DNA of 11,478 nt from JAAZFE01 sp034005635 (GTDB lineage: Bacteria > Verrucomicrobiota > Kiritimatiellia > CAIQIC01 > Lenti-01). Shown here one piece after another: positions 1 to 5,800 of this stretch. The first letter of the stretch is position 1; every line of letters begins with the position of its first letter. Under the pieces are notes generated by a model. That model ran no database searches, was not told where the DNA came from, and worked only from the letters and a program-made list of their open reading frames with translations. Position numbers and translations under genes: made by a program. The stretch lies in contig JAVEUJ010000079.1 of assembly GCA_034005635.1 (NCBI GenBank), positions 1-11,478 of the forward strand. Reading direction: 5' to 3'.

Positions 1-480
1 GGCGTTGAGGAGGGCTGTTTCCAGTTCGACCTTGAGCACGCCATACAGGGAGACGGGGTTCATGGGTGTTTCTTCGGTGCAGAAGACGCCGTCCTGGCCA
101 ATGCCATACCCGCTGTTGCTGGTGGGCGAAATGAAGCGCTGGTGCTTCGAGGCGTGTTTGAGCAGCATCAGGATGGCGTCGAGATTGATGGAGCGGGCTT
201 CGGCAGGTTTCTGGGCGCAGAGGGGGGCGCCGACGAGGCAAGCTAGCGGCATAATGACATCGGCCTGCTTCAACAGCGGCAGTACCACGCGTTCGTCGCG
301 CACATCGCCACGGACGATGGTGAGTTTGTCGTCGGCGCAGCAGTCGAGCAGGGAGGTTTGGCCGTAGAGGAAGTTGTCGACTACGGTAACGGCGCAGCCG
401 CGGGCGAGCAGAGTCGGAACCAGGATGGAGCCGAGGTAGCCGGCACCGCCCGTAACGAGGACGTGGGGGGTGGTATTCAT
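1..480 (-). CDS. NAD(P)-dependent epimerase/dehydratase, extended SDR family (3' end outside window)
   Basis: This is the first 160 residues of a Rossmann-fold sugar-nucleotide epimerase or dehydratase. Translated from the ATG at 480, it opens with a beta strand and the dinucleotide-binding loop TGGAGYLG (residues 10-17). An acidic residue ends the second strand (VVDN, D35). A conserved-type stretch with SPTSNSGYG lies at 118-126, and the catalytic pair Y146-x3-K150 (YGVLK) follows. Such enzymes epimerise, dehydrate or reduce nucleotide sugars for surface polysaccharides. The substrate cannot be told because the C-terminal half is missing. There is no Shine-Dalgarno motif; seven Cs precede the ATG on the coding strand, and a -10-like box lies just upstream. 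The next gene upstream (731-1906) is on the same strand but 250 bases away across repeat tracts, so an operon is unlikely. The family call is secure, the specific activity unknown. Confidence 0.9.
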   Translation of the reverse strand, partial: MNTTPHVLVTGGAGYLGSILVPTLLARGCAVTVVDNFLYGQTSLLDCCADDKLTIVRGDVRDERVVLPLLKQADVIMPLACLVGAPLCAQKPAEARSINLDAILMLLKHASKHQRFISPTSNSGYGIGQDGVFCTEETPMNPVSLYGVLKVELETALLNA

Positions 481-487
481 GGGGGGG

Positions 488-516
488 AACGTAGCCGATC
501 TGGAGTTCAGGAGCAA
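488..516 (-). promoter_or_regulatory. candidate promoter of the epimerase gene, leaderless geometry
   Basis: On the minus strand, TTGCTC (516 to 511) and TACGTT (493 to 488) are separated by 17 bases. Seven bases separate the -10-like box from the ATG at 480, so transcription would begin at or next to the start codon. The -10 match is weak on its own. The site is listed mainly because the same spacing recurs at three other genes here. Confidence 0.3.
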
Positions 517-545
517 GTGGAACGGAGGGGATGGGAGAAGAATTT

Positions 546-587
546 CAATATCCAATATCCAATGTCCACTATTCAATTTCCAAGAGA
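546..587. repeat. degenerate heptanucleotide tandem repeat, unit CAATATC
   Basis: About six consecutive 7-base units start at 546. The first two are identical CAATATC; later ones are variants such as CAATGTC and CAATTTC, and the last unit is the most diverged. The tract is A+T-rich, unlike the surrounding G+C-rich DNA. It lies in the spacer between two minus-strand genes and carries no gene. I take it for a short tandemly repeated (STRR-like) dispersed element. The copy number elsewhere in the genome cannot be seen from this window. Confidence 0.75.
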
Positions 588-641
588 GGATGAATCTGAA
601 CTCAAGAACTCATGAATAGGGAGAGCAGTTGGGCTCACGCT

Positions 642-665
642 AAGGCGCGAAGGCGCAAAGGGGAA
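642..665. repeat. short tandem repeat of 8-base units (AAGGCGCN type)
   Basis: Three 8-base units follow one another: AAGGCGCG, AAGGCGCA and a diverged AAGGGGAA. The tract is in the noncoding spacer, about 55 bases downstream of the A+T-rich heptad tract and 55 bases before the next one. It is short enough that chance cannot be excluded, but the clustering with other tracts supports a real element. Confidence 0.5.
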
Positions 666-718
666 GAAGAGGGGGACACATATCTAGCAGGAAATCTGGA
701 CACCCAGGAAAACAGGAG

Positions 719-784
719 AGAGGTCAGAGGTTAGAGGTCGGGGAAAGCGGATCCTGACCTCTGAACCCTGACCTCTGAACTCTG
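719..784. repeat. heptad repeats (AGGTCAG / TCTGACC type) arranged as an imperfect inverted repeat
   Basis: The left part, from 721, reads as 7-base units AGGTCAG, AGGTTAG and AGGTCGG. From about 753 the same unit appears on the opposite strand as alternating CCTGACC and TCTGAAC. The arms 721-739 and 756-774 can pair with two one-base indels around a 16-base loop, so the RNA could fold into a long imperfect hairpin. The tract supplies the final codons and the TAA stop (733 to 731) of the minus-strand membrane protein gene. It could influence the 3' end of that transcript, but there is no strong T-run for an intrinsic terminator. Confidence 0.7.
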
Positions 785-1906
785 CCGGCAAAGCAGGCGC
801 GTCCAGGCGAGCCAGAAGCAGGCGCAGATGGGGCCGAAGGGGAGGTAACCGGTATAGCCGACGGCGGGCATGGCGAAGAGATGGAAGCGATCGACGTAGG
901 GGACGGCGTAGGCCCAGCGGGGGGAACTGAAGGCGTTCCACAGCTCCCAGAAGAATCCGCAGGCCAGGGCGGCATAGGCCAGGAGGAGGAGCGCCGACCA
1001 GTCGCCGCGCCGAACGGAGTCGAAGGGGGATGCGATGCGGGCGAGGCCGAGGGCGCCGGCGAGCAGTGCGAGGGGGGCCACCCAGGTCAGAAAGAAAAGA
1101 GGATCGGGGAAGAGGGGAACGAGGGGCAGCAGGACGACGCCGAGGAGGGCGGCGAGCCCCGCGGCGTGGGGAATGTGCCAGTGCGGGCCGTTGGTAAAGC
1201 GGTGGCGCAGGGAGGGGAAGGTGGCGAGCAGGTCGCGGATTTCGAATATGGCAGGCAGGACGGTTGAGAAGCAGAGCGAGGAATAGATGAGATAATGAAC
1301 CGGACCGAAGTCGATGCGGTCGGGATACCACCAGTTTTGGACTGAGCGGTTAAGAAATTCGAAGTACCACCACGACAGAGTGGAAACGGGAAACATCAGG
1401 ATGAAATTGCGGCGGGAAGTCGTGGCGAGGGATTTTCCGCTGCGGCGATAGACGAGGCCGTCCAGAAAGAGGATGAACCCGAGCCAGAGGGGGAAGAAGG
1501 TGTGCTGCTCGGCGGGGCCGGGCAGGTCGATACGGGACCAAGCCAGGAGCCAGGAGACGGTTAATAGGAGGAGGCCCAGCCAGCCGTGGAGGGGAAGAGA
1601 GGGAACGGATGAAGGAGGAAGGCTGAAGGCTGAAAAATTGGGAGGACTTGATTCACTTGACGTGTAAGGACGTGGGGGGCTCTTGAAGCCAAACCAGCGG
1701 GGGCGCAGGAGCAGCAGGATGGTGAACAGTCCGAGGGCGGCAAACACCAGCCAGATAGGAAAAGAGAAAGGAGCGTGGCTGGGCGGGGAGATAACCAGGG
1801 GAGGAAACGAAAAGAAGTCCGCTGAGAAGCCACGGAGGGCATTTCCTGCCAGAGGCAGGGCGGCCAGAACGAGCAAGGCGACTACAATGGGCCAGCGCTT
1901 TGTCAT
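731..1906 (-). CDS. polytopic membrane protein of unknown function with internal duplication
   Basis: I do not recognise a named family. The 391-residue product has about nine or ten hydrophobic segments, roughly at residues 6-24, 48-67, 108-123, 137-153, 168-184, 204-222, 248-266, 270-289, 302-320 and 344-370. Two parts match without gaps at a constant offset of 138 residues: E183, N186, W193, H204, L217-P218 against E321, N324, W331, H342, L355-P356, each preceded by aromatic residues (WWYFEF; GFFWEL). P129, P131 and T136 align in the same way with P267, P269 and T274. This suggests a duplicated multi-helix unit with polar residues in or near the membrane. Residues 83-105 (Ser/Pro-rich) and 376-391 are encoded by short-repeat DNA and are probably not part of the conserved core. 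The start ATG has no Shine-Dalgarno site but has TATAGT 6 bases upstream. Function unknown; a transporter or membrane enzyme is possible. Confidence 0.8.
   Translation of the reverse strand: MTKRWPIVVALLVLAALPLAGNALRGFSADFFSFPPLVISPPSHAPFSFPIWLVFAALGLFTILLLLRPRWFGFKSPPRPYTSSESSPPNFSAFSLPPSSVPSLPLHGWLGLLLLTVSWLLAWSRIDLPGPAEQHTFFPLWLGFILFLDGLVYRRSGKSLATTSRRNFILMFPVSTLSWWYFEFLNRSVQNWWYPDRIDFGPVHYLIYSSLCFSTVLPAIFEIRDLLATFPSLRHRFTNGPHWHIPHAAGLAALLGVVLLPLVPLFPDPLFFLTWVAPLALLAGALGLARIASPFDSVRRGDWSALLLLAYAALACGFFWELWNAFSSPRWAYAVPYVDRFHLFAMPAVGYTGYLPFGPICACFWLAWTRLLCRQSSEVRVQRSGSAFPDL
1614..1640. repeat. heptad repeat tract (GGCTGAA unit) inside the membrane protein gene
   Basis: Two identical GGCTGAA units at 1621-1634 are preceded by GGAGGAA and followed by the diverged unit AAATTGG. 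On the coding (minus) strand this reads as a Ser/Phe/Pro-rich loop (FSAFSLPP, residues 91-98) between the second and third hydrophobic segments. It is the third tract of period 7 in about 1.1 kb. It keeps the reading frame open, so it seems to be a tolerated insertion. Confidence 0.6.
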
Positions 1907-1912
1907 GGCTTT

Positions 1913-1939
1913 ACTATACGCTATCCAGCGGCTTGCAAA
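1913..1939 (-). promoter_or_regulatory. candidate promoter of the membrane protein gene, leaderless geometry
   Basis: On the minus strand, TATAGT (1918 to 1913) is a good -10 hexamer. Only six bases separate it from the ATG at 1906, so the transcript would start at the initiation codon. The -35 is poor: TTTGCA (1939 to 1934) at a 15-base spacing is the best I see. No Shine-Dalgarno site is present. Confidence 0.4.
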
Positions 1940-2009
1940 AGGCGCAAATTACGGCGGGCAGGGGCGGGGGTAAACCGTTTTTTATTGCAAACTAACTGCG
2001 ATTCAGTGA

Positions 2010-2039
2010 TTGACGCGGGGGGGGCGGGCGGCGTAGAGT
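2010..2039 (+). promoter_or_regulatory. candidate sigma-70-type promoter for the gap operon
   Basis: TTGACG (2010-2015) and TAGAGT (2034-2039) are separated by 18 bases, the spacer being very G-rich with eight Gs in a row (2017-2024). The predicted start of transcription, near 2045, falls inside a perfect palindrome and leaves a leader of about 70 bases before the gap ATG at 2117. This is the best -35/-10 pair in the 210-base spacer, but it is a by-eye match only. Confidence 0.4.
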
Positions 2040-2042
2040 TTC

Positions 2043-2054
2043 GCGTAATTACGC
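2043..2054. promoter_or_regulatory. perfect 12-bp palindrome, possible operator upstream of gap
   Basis: GCGTAATTACGC is identical to its reverse complement. It begins four bases after the candidate -10 box, so it covers the expected transcription start, a usual place for a repressor site. The half-site AATTACG also occurs at 1948-1953 (as ATTACG preceded by AA), about 100 bases upstream. It might bind a dimeric regulator of the glycolytic operon; no regulator gene lies in the window. Confidence 0.4.
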
Positions 2055-2116
2055 CGCTTTGCGGGCACGTAGCCTGAGCGACGCTATCTGGAATACTACA
2101 TACGGAGAATATCGAA

Positions 2117-3118
2117 ATGGCAATCAAAGTTGGCATCAATGGGTTTGGGCGCATCGGACGCATGGTTTTTCGTGCGGCGATCAAGAATTTTAAAGATATC
2201 GAGATCGTAGGAATTAACGATCTGCTGGAGCCGGAGTATCTGGCCTATATGCTGAAGTATGACAGCGTGCACGGGCGCTTCGATGGTACCATTGCGGTCG
2301 AGGGCAGCACCATGATCGTCAATGGCCAGAAGATTCGTCTGACGGCAGAGAAGGATCCGGCGGCGTTGAAGTGGAGTGACGTGGGTGCGGATATCGTGGT
2401 GGATTGCACCGGGTTGTTCCTGACCAAGGAGACCGCAGGAACGCACCTGACGGCCGGGGCCAAGAAGGTGCTATTGAGCGCGCCGTCGAAGGACGACACC
2501 CCGATGTTTGTGTTTGGCGTGAATTCCAGCCAATACGCGGGTGAAGCCATCATCTCGAATGCGAGCTGCACGACCAATTGCCTGGCGCCGGTGGCCAAGG
2601 TGTTGAACGATACGTTCGGGATTGAGAAGGGCCTGATGACGACGGTCCACGCCGTGACGGCCTCGCAGAAGACCGTGGATGGTCCCTCGAAGAAGGATTG
2701 GCGCGGCGGCCGCGGCATCCTCGGCAATATCATTCCTAGCAGCACTGGTGCGGCCAAGGCGGTGGGCAAGGTGATTCCCGAGCTGAACAAGAAGCTGACG
2801 GGCATGGCCCTGCGCGTGCCGACCAGCAACGTATCGGTGGTGGATTTGACCGTTATCCTGAAGACGCCCTGCACCTATGACGAGATCAAGGCCGCGATGA
2901 AGGCCGCCAGCGAAGGCCCGATGAAGGGCGTTCTGGGCTATACGGAAGATAAAGTGGTCAGCACCGATTTCATTGGCGAGACGCTGACCAGCGTATTCGA
3001 CGCGGACGCGGGCATCCAGCTCGACTCCACCTTTGTGAAGGTGGTGGCGTGGTATGACAATGAGTGGGCCTATTCCAACAAGATGCTGGAAATGGTCCGC
3101 GTGATGGCCGCGAAGTAG
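2117..3118 (+). CDS. gap: glyceraldehyde-3-phosphate dehydrogenase, type I
   Basis: This cytoplasmic glycolytic enzyme oxidises and phosphorylates glyceraldehyde-3-phosphate to 1,3-bisphosphoglycerate with NAD+. The 333 residues match the family length. Residues 7-16 form the NAD-binding loop GINGFGRIGR. An Asp in IND (D35) at the end of the second strand is typical of NAD rather than NADP use. The active-site motif SNASCTTNCLAP gives the catalytic cysteine C151, and H178 in TTVHAVT is the partner base. The S-loop around 183-203 and the C-terminal WYDNEWAYS (312-320) are intact. GGAG at 2104-2107 lies nine bases before the ATG. It is the first gene of an operon with pgk, tpiA and secG; a strong hairpin separates it from pgk. 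It could also serve gluconeogenesis, as usual for this enzyme. Confidence 0.98.
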   Translation: MAIKVGINGFGRIGRMVFRAAIKNFKDIEIVGINDLLEPEYLAYMLKYDSVHGRFDGTIAVEGSTMIVNGQKIRLTAEKDPAALKWSDVGADIVVDCTGLFLTKETAGTHLTAGAKKVLLSAPSKDDTPMFVFGVNSSQYAGEAIISNASCTTNCLAPVAKVLNDTFGIEKGLMTTVHAVTASQKTVDGPSKKDWRGGRGILGNIIPSSTGAAKAVGKVIPELNKKLTGMALRVPTSNVSVVDLTVILKTPCTYDEIKAAMKAASEGPMKGVLGYTEDKVVSTDFIGETLTSVFDADAGIQLDSTFVKVVAWYDNEWAYSNKMLEMVRVMAAK

Positions 3119-3136
3119 TCGGCGGCGATTCCATCG

Positions 3137-3170
3137 ACATTCCGCCGGGGCGGCCGTCCCGGCGGAATGT
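3137..3170 (+). terminator. strong intercistronic hairpin between gap and pgk (partial terminator or mRNA-processing element)
   Basis: The arms ACATTCCGCCGGG (3137-3149) and CCCGGCGGAATGT (3158-3170) pair perfectly over 13 bp around an 8-base loop. Only three Ts follow (3170-3172 within TTTCG), so it is a poor intrinsic terminator. It more likely stabilises the 3' end of gap mRNA or partly ends transcription, giving more gap than pgk message. The pgk start is 36 bases downstream. Confidence 0.6.
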
Positions 3171-3206
3171 TTCGTACGCGATGGTCCGTATAACAGGAAA
3201 TGCGAG

Positions 3207-4451
3207 ATGAATAAGAAGACCTTGAAGGATGTGGAACTGAGCGGCAAACGCGTGGTGATGCGCGTAGATTTCAACGTGCCGATCAAGGGTGGGGTTATTG
3301 GCGATGACACGCGTGTGACGGCGGCGCTGCCGTCGATCCGGTTCATCCTAGAGCAGGGGGCGAGTCTGGTCTTGATGAGCCATTTGGGGCGTCCAAAGGG
3401 AACGGGCTATGAGGCGGAGTTTAGTCTGAAACCGGTGGCGGCGCATTTGGCGACACTGCTGGGCCAGCCGGTGGGATTCGCGCCGGATTGCCAGGCGGCA
3501 GATGCCGAGGTGGCGGCGCTGAAGCCGGGCGATGTTTTGGTGTTGGAAAATACGCGCTTCTATAAGGAAGAAGAAGCCAAGGTCAAGAAGACCGACGACA
3601 TGACCGACGATGACCTCAAGGCGCAGAAGACTGCGCTGAAAGGCAAGCAGCAGGCGATGGCGCAGAAGTTGGCGTCCTATGGTGATTTGTTTGTAAATGA
3701 TGCTTTTGGGACGGCGCACCGTGCGCATGCTTCAACGGCGGTGATTTGTAAGTATATCGGCACCAGCGTGGCGGGATTCCTGATGGAGAAGGAAATTCAA
3801 TATTTGGGCAATGCGGTGAACCAGCCCGAGCGGCCTTTTGTGGCAATTTTAGGCGGGGCCAAAGTGAGCGATAAGCTGGCGGTGGTACAAAACCTGCTGG
3901 ACAAGGTGGACACGCTGATTATTGGCGGCGGCATGGCTTACACGTTTTTGAAGGCACAGGGCCACGACGTGGGCAACAGCCTGTGCGAGCTGGATCAGTT
4001 GGACTATGCGCGTGCAATGATCGAGAAGGCCAAGGCTAACGGCAAGCAGTTGCTGTTGCCGGTGGACAACGTCGCGGCGGACAAGTTCGACGCGGGCGCG
4101 GCGACCCAAGTGGTGGGCAACGACATCCCGGCGGGCTGGATGGCGCTGGATATTGGGCCCAAGACGACCGAGCTATTTGCAGCCGTAATTCAAGGCGCCA
4201 AGACGGTAGTCTGGAACGGGCCGATGGGATGCTTTGAAATGAAGCCTTTTGCGGCGGGAACGCTTGGCGTGTGCCAGGCGGTGGCGGTGAGCGGTGCCAC
4301 AAGCATCATTGGCGGTGGCGACAGCGTCCGGGCGGTGAACGAAAGTGGTCTGGCATCCCAGATGACGCATATCAGCACTGGTGGTGGTGCGAGCCTCGAG
4401 TTTCTCGAAGGCAAGGAGCTGCCGGGAGTGGCGGCGTTAAACGATAAATAA
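3207..4451 (+). CDS. pgk: phosphoglycerate kinase
   Basis: This cytoplasmic enzyme transfers the acyl phosphate of 1,3-bisphosphoglycerate to ADP, giving 3-phosphoglycerate and ATP, the step after Gap. Signature elements are present in order: RVDFNVP (19-25), SHLGRPKG (58-65), ENTRFYKEEE (114-123), NDAFGTAHRAHAS (164-176), GGAKVSDK (216-223), the nucleotide-binding GGGDS (369-373) and STGGGASLEFLEGKELPG (390-407). At 414 residues it is longer than the usual roughly 390-400. The excess is mostly a charged stretch at about 124-149, just after KEEE and before the helix leading to GDLFVNDAFG. It carries several Lys and Asp residues and is probably a surface loop. AGGA at 3195-3198 is eight bases from the ATG. 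It is the second gene of the operon, 88 bases after gap. Confidence 0.98.
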   Translation: MNKKTLKDVELSGKRVVMRVDFNVPIKGGVIGDDTRVTAALPSIRFILEQGASLVLMSHLGRPKGTGYEAEFSLKPVAAHLATLLGQPVGFAPDCQAADAEVAALKPGDVLVLENTRFYKEEEAKVKKTDDMTDDDLKAQKTALKGKQQAMAQKLASYGDLFVNDAFGTAHRAHASTAVICKYIGTSVAGFLMEKEIQYLGNAVNQPERPFVAILGGAKVSDKLAVVQNLLDKVDTLIIGGGMAYTFLKAQGHDVGNSLCELDQLDYARAMIEKAKANGKQLLLPVDNVAADKFDAGAATQVVGNDIPAGWMALDIGPKTTELFAAVIQGAKTVVWNGPMGCFEMKPFAAGTLGVCQAVAVSGATSIIGGGDSVRAVNESGLASQMTHISTGGGASLEFLEGKELPGVAALNDK

Positions 4452-4494
4452 TGAAACATTTGACTAGAACTTGTGGAGCCTGAGAGGAAGAGAC

Positions 4495-5250
4495 ATGCGT
4501 AAAAAGATTGTAGCCGGCAACTGGAAAATGAACATGACGACGGCGGAAGCGGCGTCACTGGTGAATGCCCTGAAGGTGGATTTGGCTAACTTCCGCGAAG
4601 TGGAAGTGGTGGTGTGTCCGCCCTTCACCGCGCTGGCCACGGTGAGTGATCTGGTACAGGGAACGCACTTGGACTTGGGTGCGCAGAACATGCACTGGGA
4701 AAAGAGCGGTGCCTACACGGGTGAAACCAGTGCGGAGATGCTGCGGGAGCTGTATTGCCACTATGTGATTCTGGGGCACAGCGAACGGCGCCAGTACTTT
4801 GGCGAGACGGACGCGATCGTTAACCGCAAGGCCCATGCGGCACTGGCAGCCAGTTTGCATCCGATCATTTGCGTGGGCGAAACGCTGCAGGAGCGCGAGG
4901 CGGGGCAGGTCGAGAGTGTCATTACCCGGCAAGTCACGGGTAGCTTGGCGGGGCTGTCGGCGAAAGAGTTGCTGGACTCCGTGATTGCCTACGAGCCGGT
5001 ATGGGCCATTGGCACGGGCAAGACCGCGAGCAGCGGGCAGGCCCAAGAGGTGCATGCGCTGATCCGCAAGGTGATGGCCCAGATGCATGATGCGACGGTG
5101 GCCGATGGCGTGCGTATTCAGTATGGAGGCAGCGTCAAACCCGGTAATGCCAAGGAGCTCTTTGGCATGGCGGATATCGATGGCGGGTTGATCGGTGGTG
5201 CGGCCCTGGATGCCAAGTCGTTCATTGACATTGTGCGCGCTGCAGTCTAG
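4495..5250 (+). CDS. tpiA: triosephosphate isomerase
   Basis: The product interconverts dihydroxyacetone phosphate and glyceraldehyde-3-phosphate in the cytoplasm, feeding Gap. The 251 residues form a complete TIM barrel. Visible catalytic residues are N9 and K11 (AGNWKMN), H95 (LGHSERR) and the base E167 (AYEPVWAIGTGKTA), followed by flexible loop 6. The phosphate-binding strands QYGGSV (209-214) and GLIGGAAL (231-238) are intact. The ATG at 4495 is chosen because AGGA at 4485-4488 sits six bases upstream and the protein then begins MRKKIVAGNWKMN, as in the family. An in-frame TTG at 4471 would add eight unneeded residues. It lies 43 bases after pgk and 37 bases before secG. Confidence 0.98.
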   Translation: MRKKIVAGNWKMNMTTAEAASLVNALKVDLANFREVEVVVCPPFTALATVSDLVQGTHLDLGAQNMHWEKSGAYTGETSAEMLRELYCHYVILGHSERRQYFGETDAIVNRKAHAALAASLHPIICVGETLQEREAGQVESVITRQVTGSLAGLSAKELLDSVIAYEPVWAIGTGKTASSGQAQEVHALIRKVMAQMHDATVADGVRIQYGGSVKPGNAKELFGMADIDGGLIGGAALDAKSFIDIVRAAV

Positions 5251-5287
5251 AACGTAGGGCTTTTCAAGTCCCAGGAGCCAACCAGTC

Positions 5288-5800
5288 ATGTCCATTATCA
5301 TTAGCTTACTCTTGATTCTCGAAGTTCTCGCCGCGTTCTTGTTGATCGTGGTGATTCTGGCCCAGAAGTCGAAAGACCAAGGGTTGGGAATGGCGTTTGG
5401 TGGCGGAGTAGGCGAGAGCCTCTTCGGTAGCCGGGCGGGGAATGTGCTGACGCGTATGACCGTCGGCCTGGCGGTGACGTTCATGGTGACGACGATGCTG
5501 CTGGGGATTCTGTTCTCACGCGGTACGACGGCGGGCGGCTCGGTGATGGATAAGGCCGACAGCACGGCCCCGTTGGCCCCGGCCCTGCCGATGCAAACGG
5601 CCCCGGCTGAGTTGCCATTAGGCAGTGAGATGCCGCTGACGGTTCCAATGGACCAGGCGAGCGCGCCAGTGGTGATGCAGATGGGCGAGGGTGGCGAACT
5701 GGTTCCCGTGGCTGAGGCTTCGGTCACAGAAATCGCCGTCGAAGAGCCGCAAGCGCCGGTTGCCGCAGAGGTGGAGGAAGAGCCGGCAGCGCAAGACTGA
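5288..5800 (+). CDS. secG: preprotein translocase subunit SecG with long acidic C-terminal extension
   Basis: SecG is the small accessory subunit of the SecYEG channel and assists SecA-driven export across the inner membrane. The first 80 residues show the family's two membrane helices (about 3-25 and 55-77). Between them is the conserved-type cytoplasmic loop VVILAQKSKDQGLGMAFGGG (21-40), followed by a SLFGSRAGNVLTR segment. The position directly after tpiA is common in bacteria and supports the call. The protein has 170 residues, while many SecG proteins end at about 75-110. Residues 80-170 are low-complexity, rich in Ala, Pro, Val and Glu, ending in an acidic tail. AGGAG at 5273-5277 precedes the ATG by ten bases. 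The stop TGA (5798-5800) shares its last base with the next gene's ATG. Confidence 0.92.
   Translation: MSIIISLLLILEVLAAFLLIVVILAQKSKDQGLGMAFGGGVGESLFGSRAGNVLTRMTVGLAVTFMVTTMLLGILFSRGTTAGGSVMDKADSTAPLAPALPMQTAPAELPLGSEMPLTVPMDQASAPVVMQMGEGGELVPVAEASVTEIAVEEPQAPVAAEVEEEPAAQD

Noticed and set aside
5..615. Two plus-strand frames over the epimerase region
   Set aside because: The minus-strand reading gives a clear Rossmann motif and YxxxK; the plus-strand frames have no coherent fold and run into repeat DNA.
546..784. Possible CRISPR array
   Set aside because: The units are contiguous 7-8-base repeats without spacers, and there are no cas genes.
684..1331. Second minus-strand frame overlapping the membrane protein gene
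   Set aside because: Its Arg/Pro/Leu-rich composition is typical of an off-frame reading, while the competing frame has coherent membrane helices and an internal duplication.
2471..3346. Minus-strand open frame opposite gap and the start of pgk
   Set aside because: It is antisense to a certain gene and rich in His, Arg and Gly as a mirror of the real codons; it also crosses the intercistronic hairpin.
4471..4494. TTG start adding eight residues to triosephosphate isomerase
   Set aside because: The Shine-Dalgarno site and the family N-terminus fit the ATG at 4495.
4555..5727. Long minus-strand open frame opposite tpiA and secG
   Set aside because: It lies antisense to two certain genes, has no recognisable domain, and is the kind of frame expected from G+C-rich codon bias.
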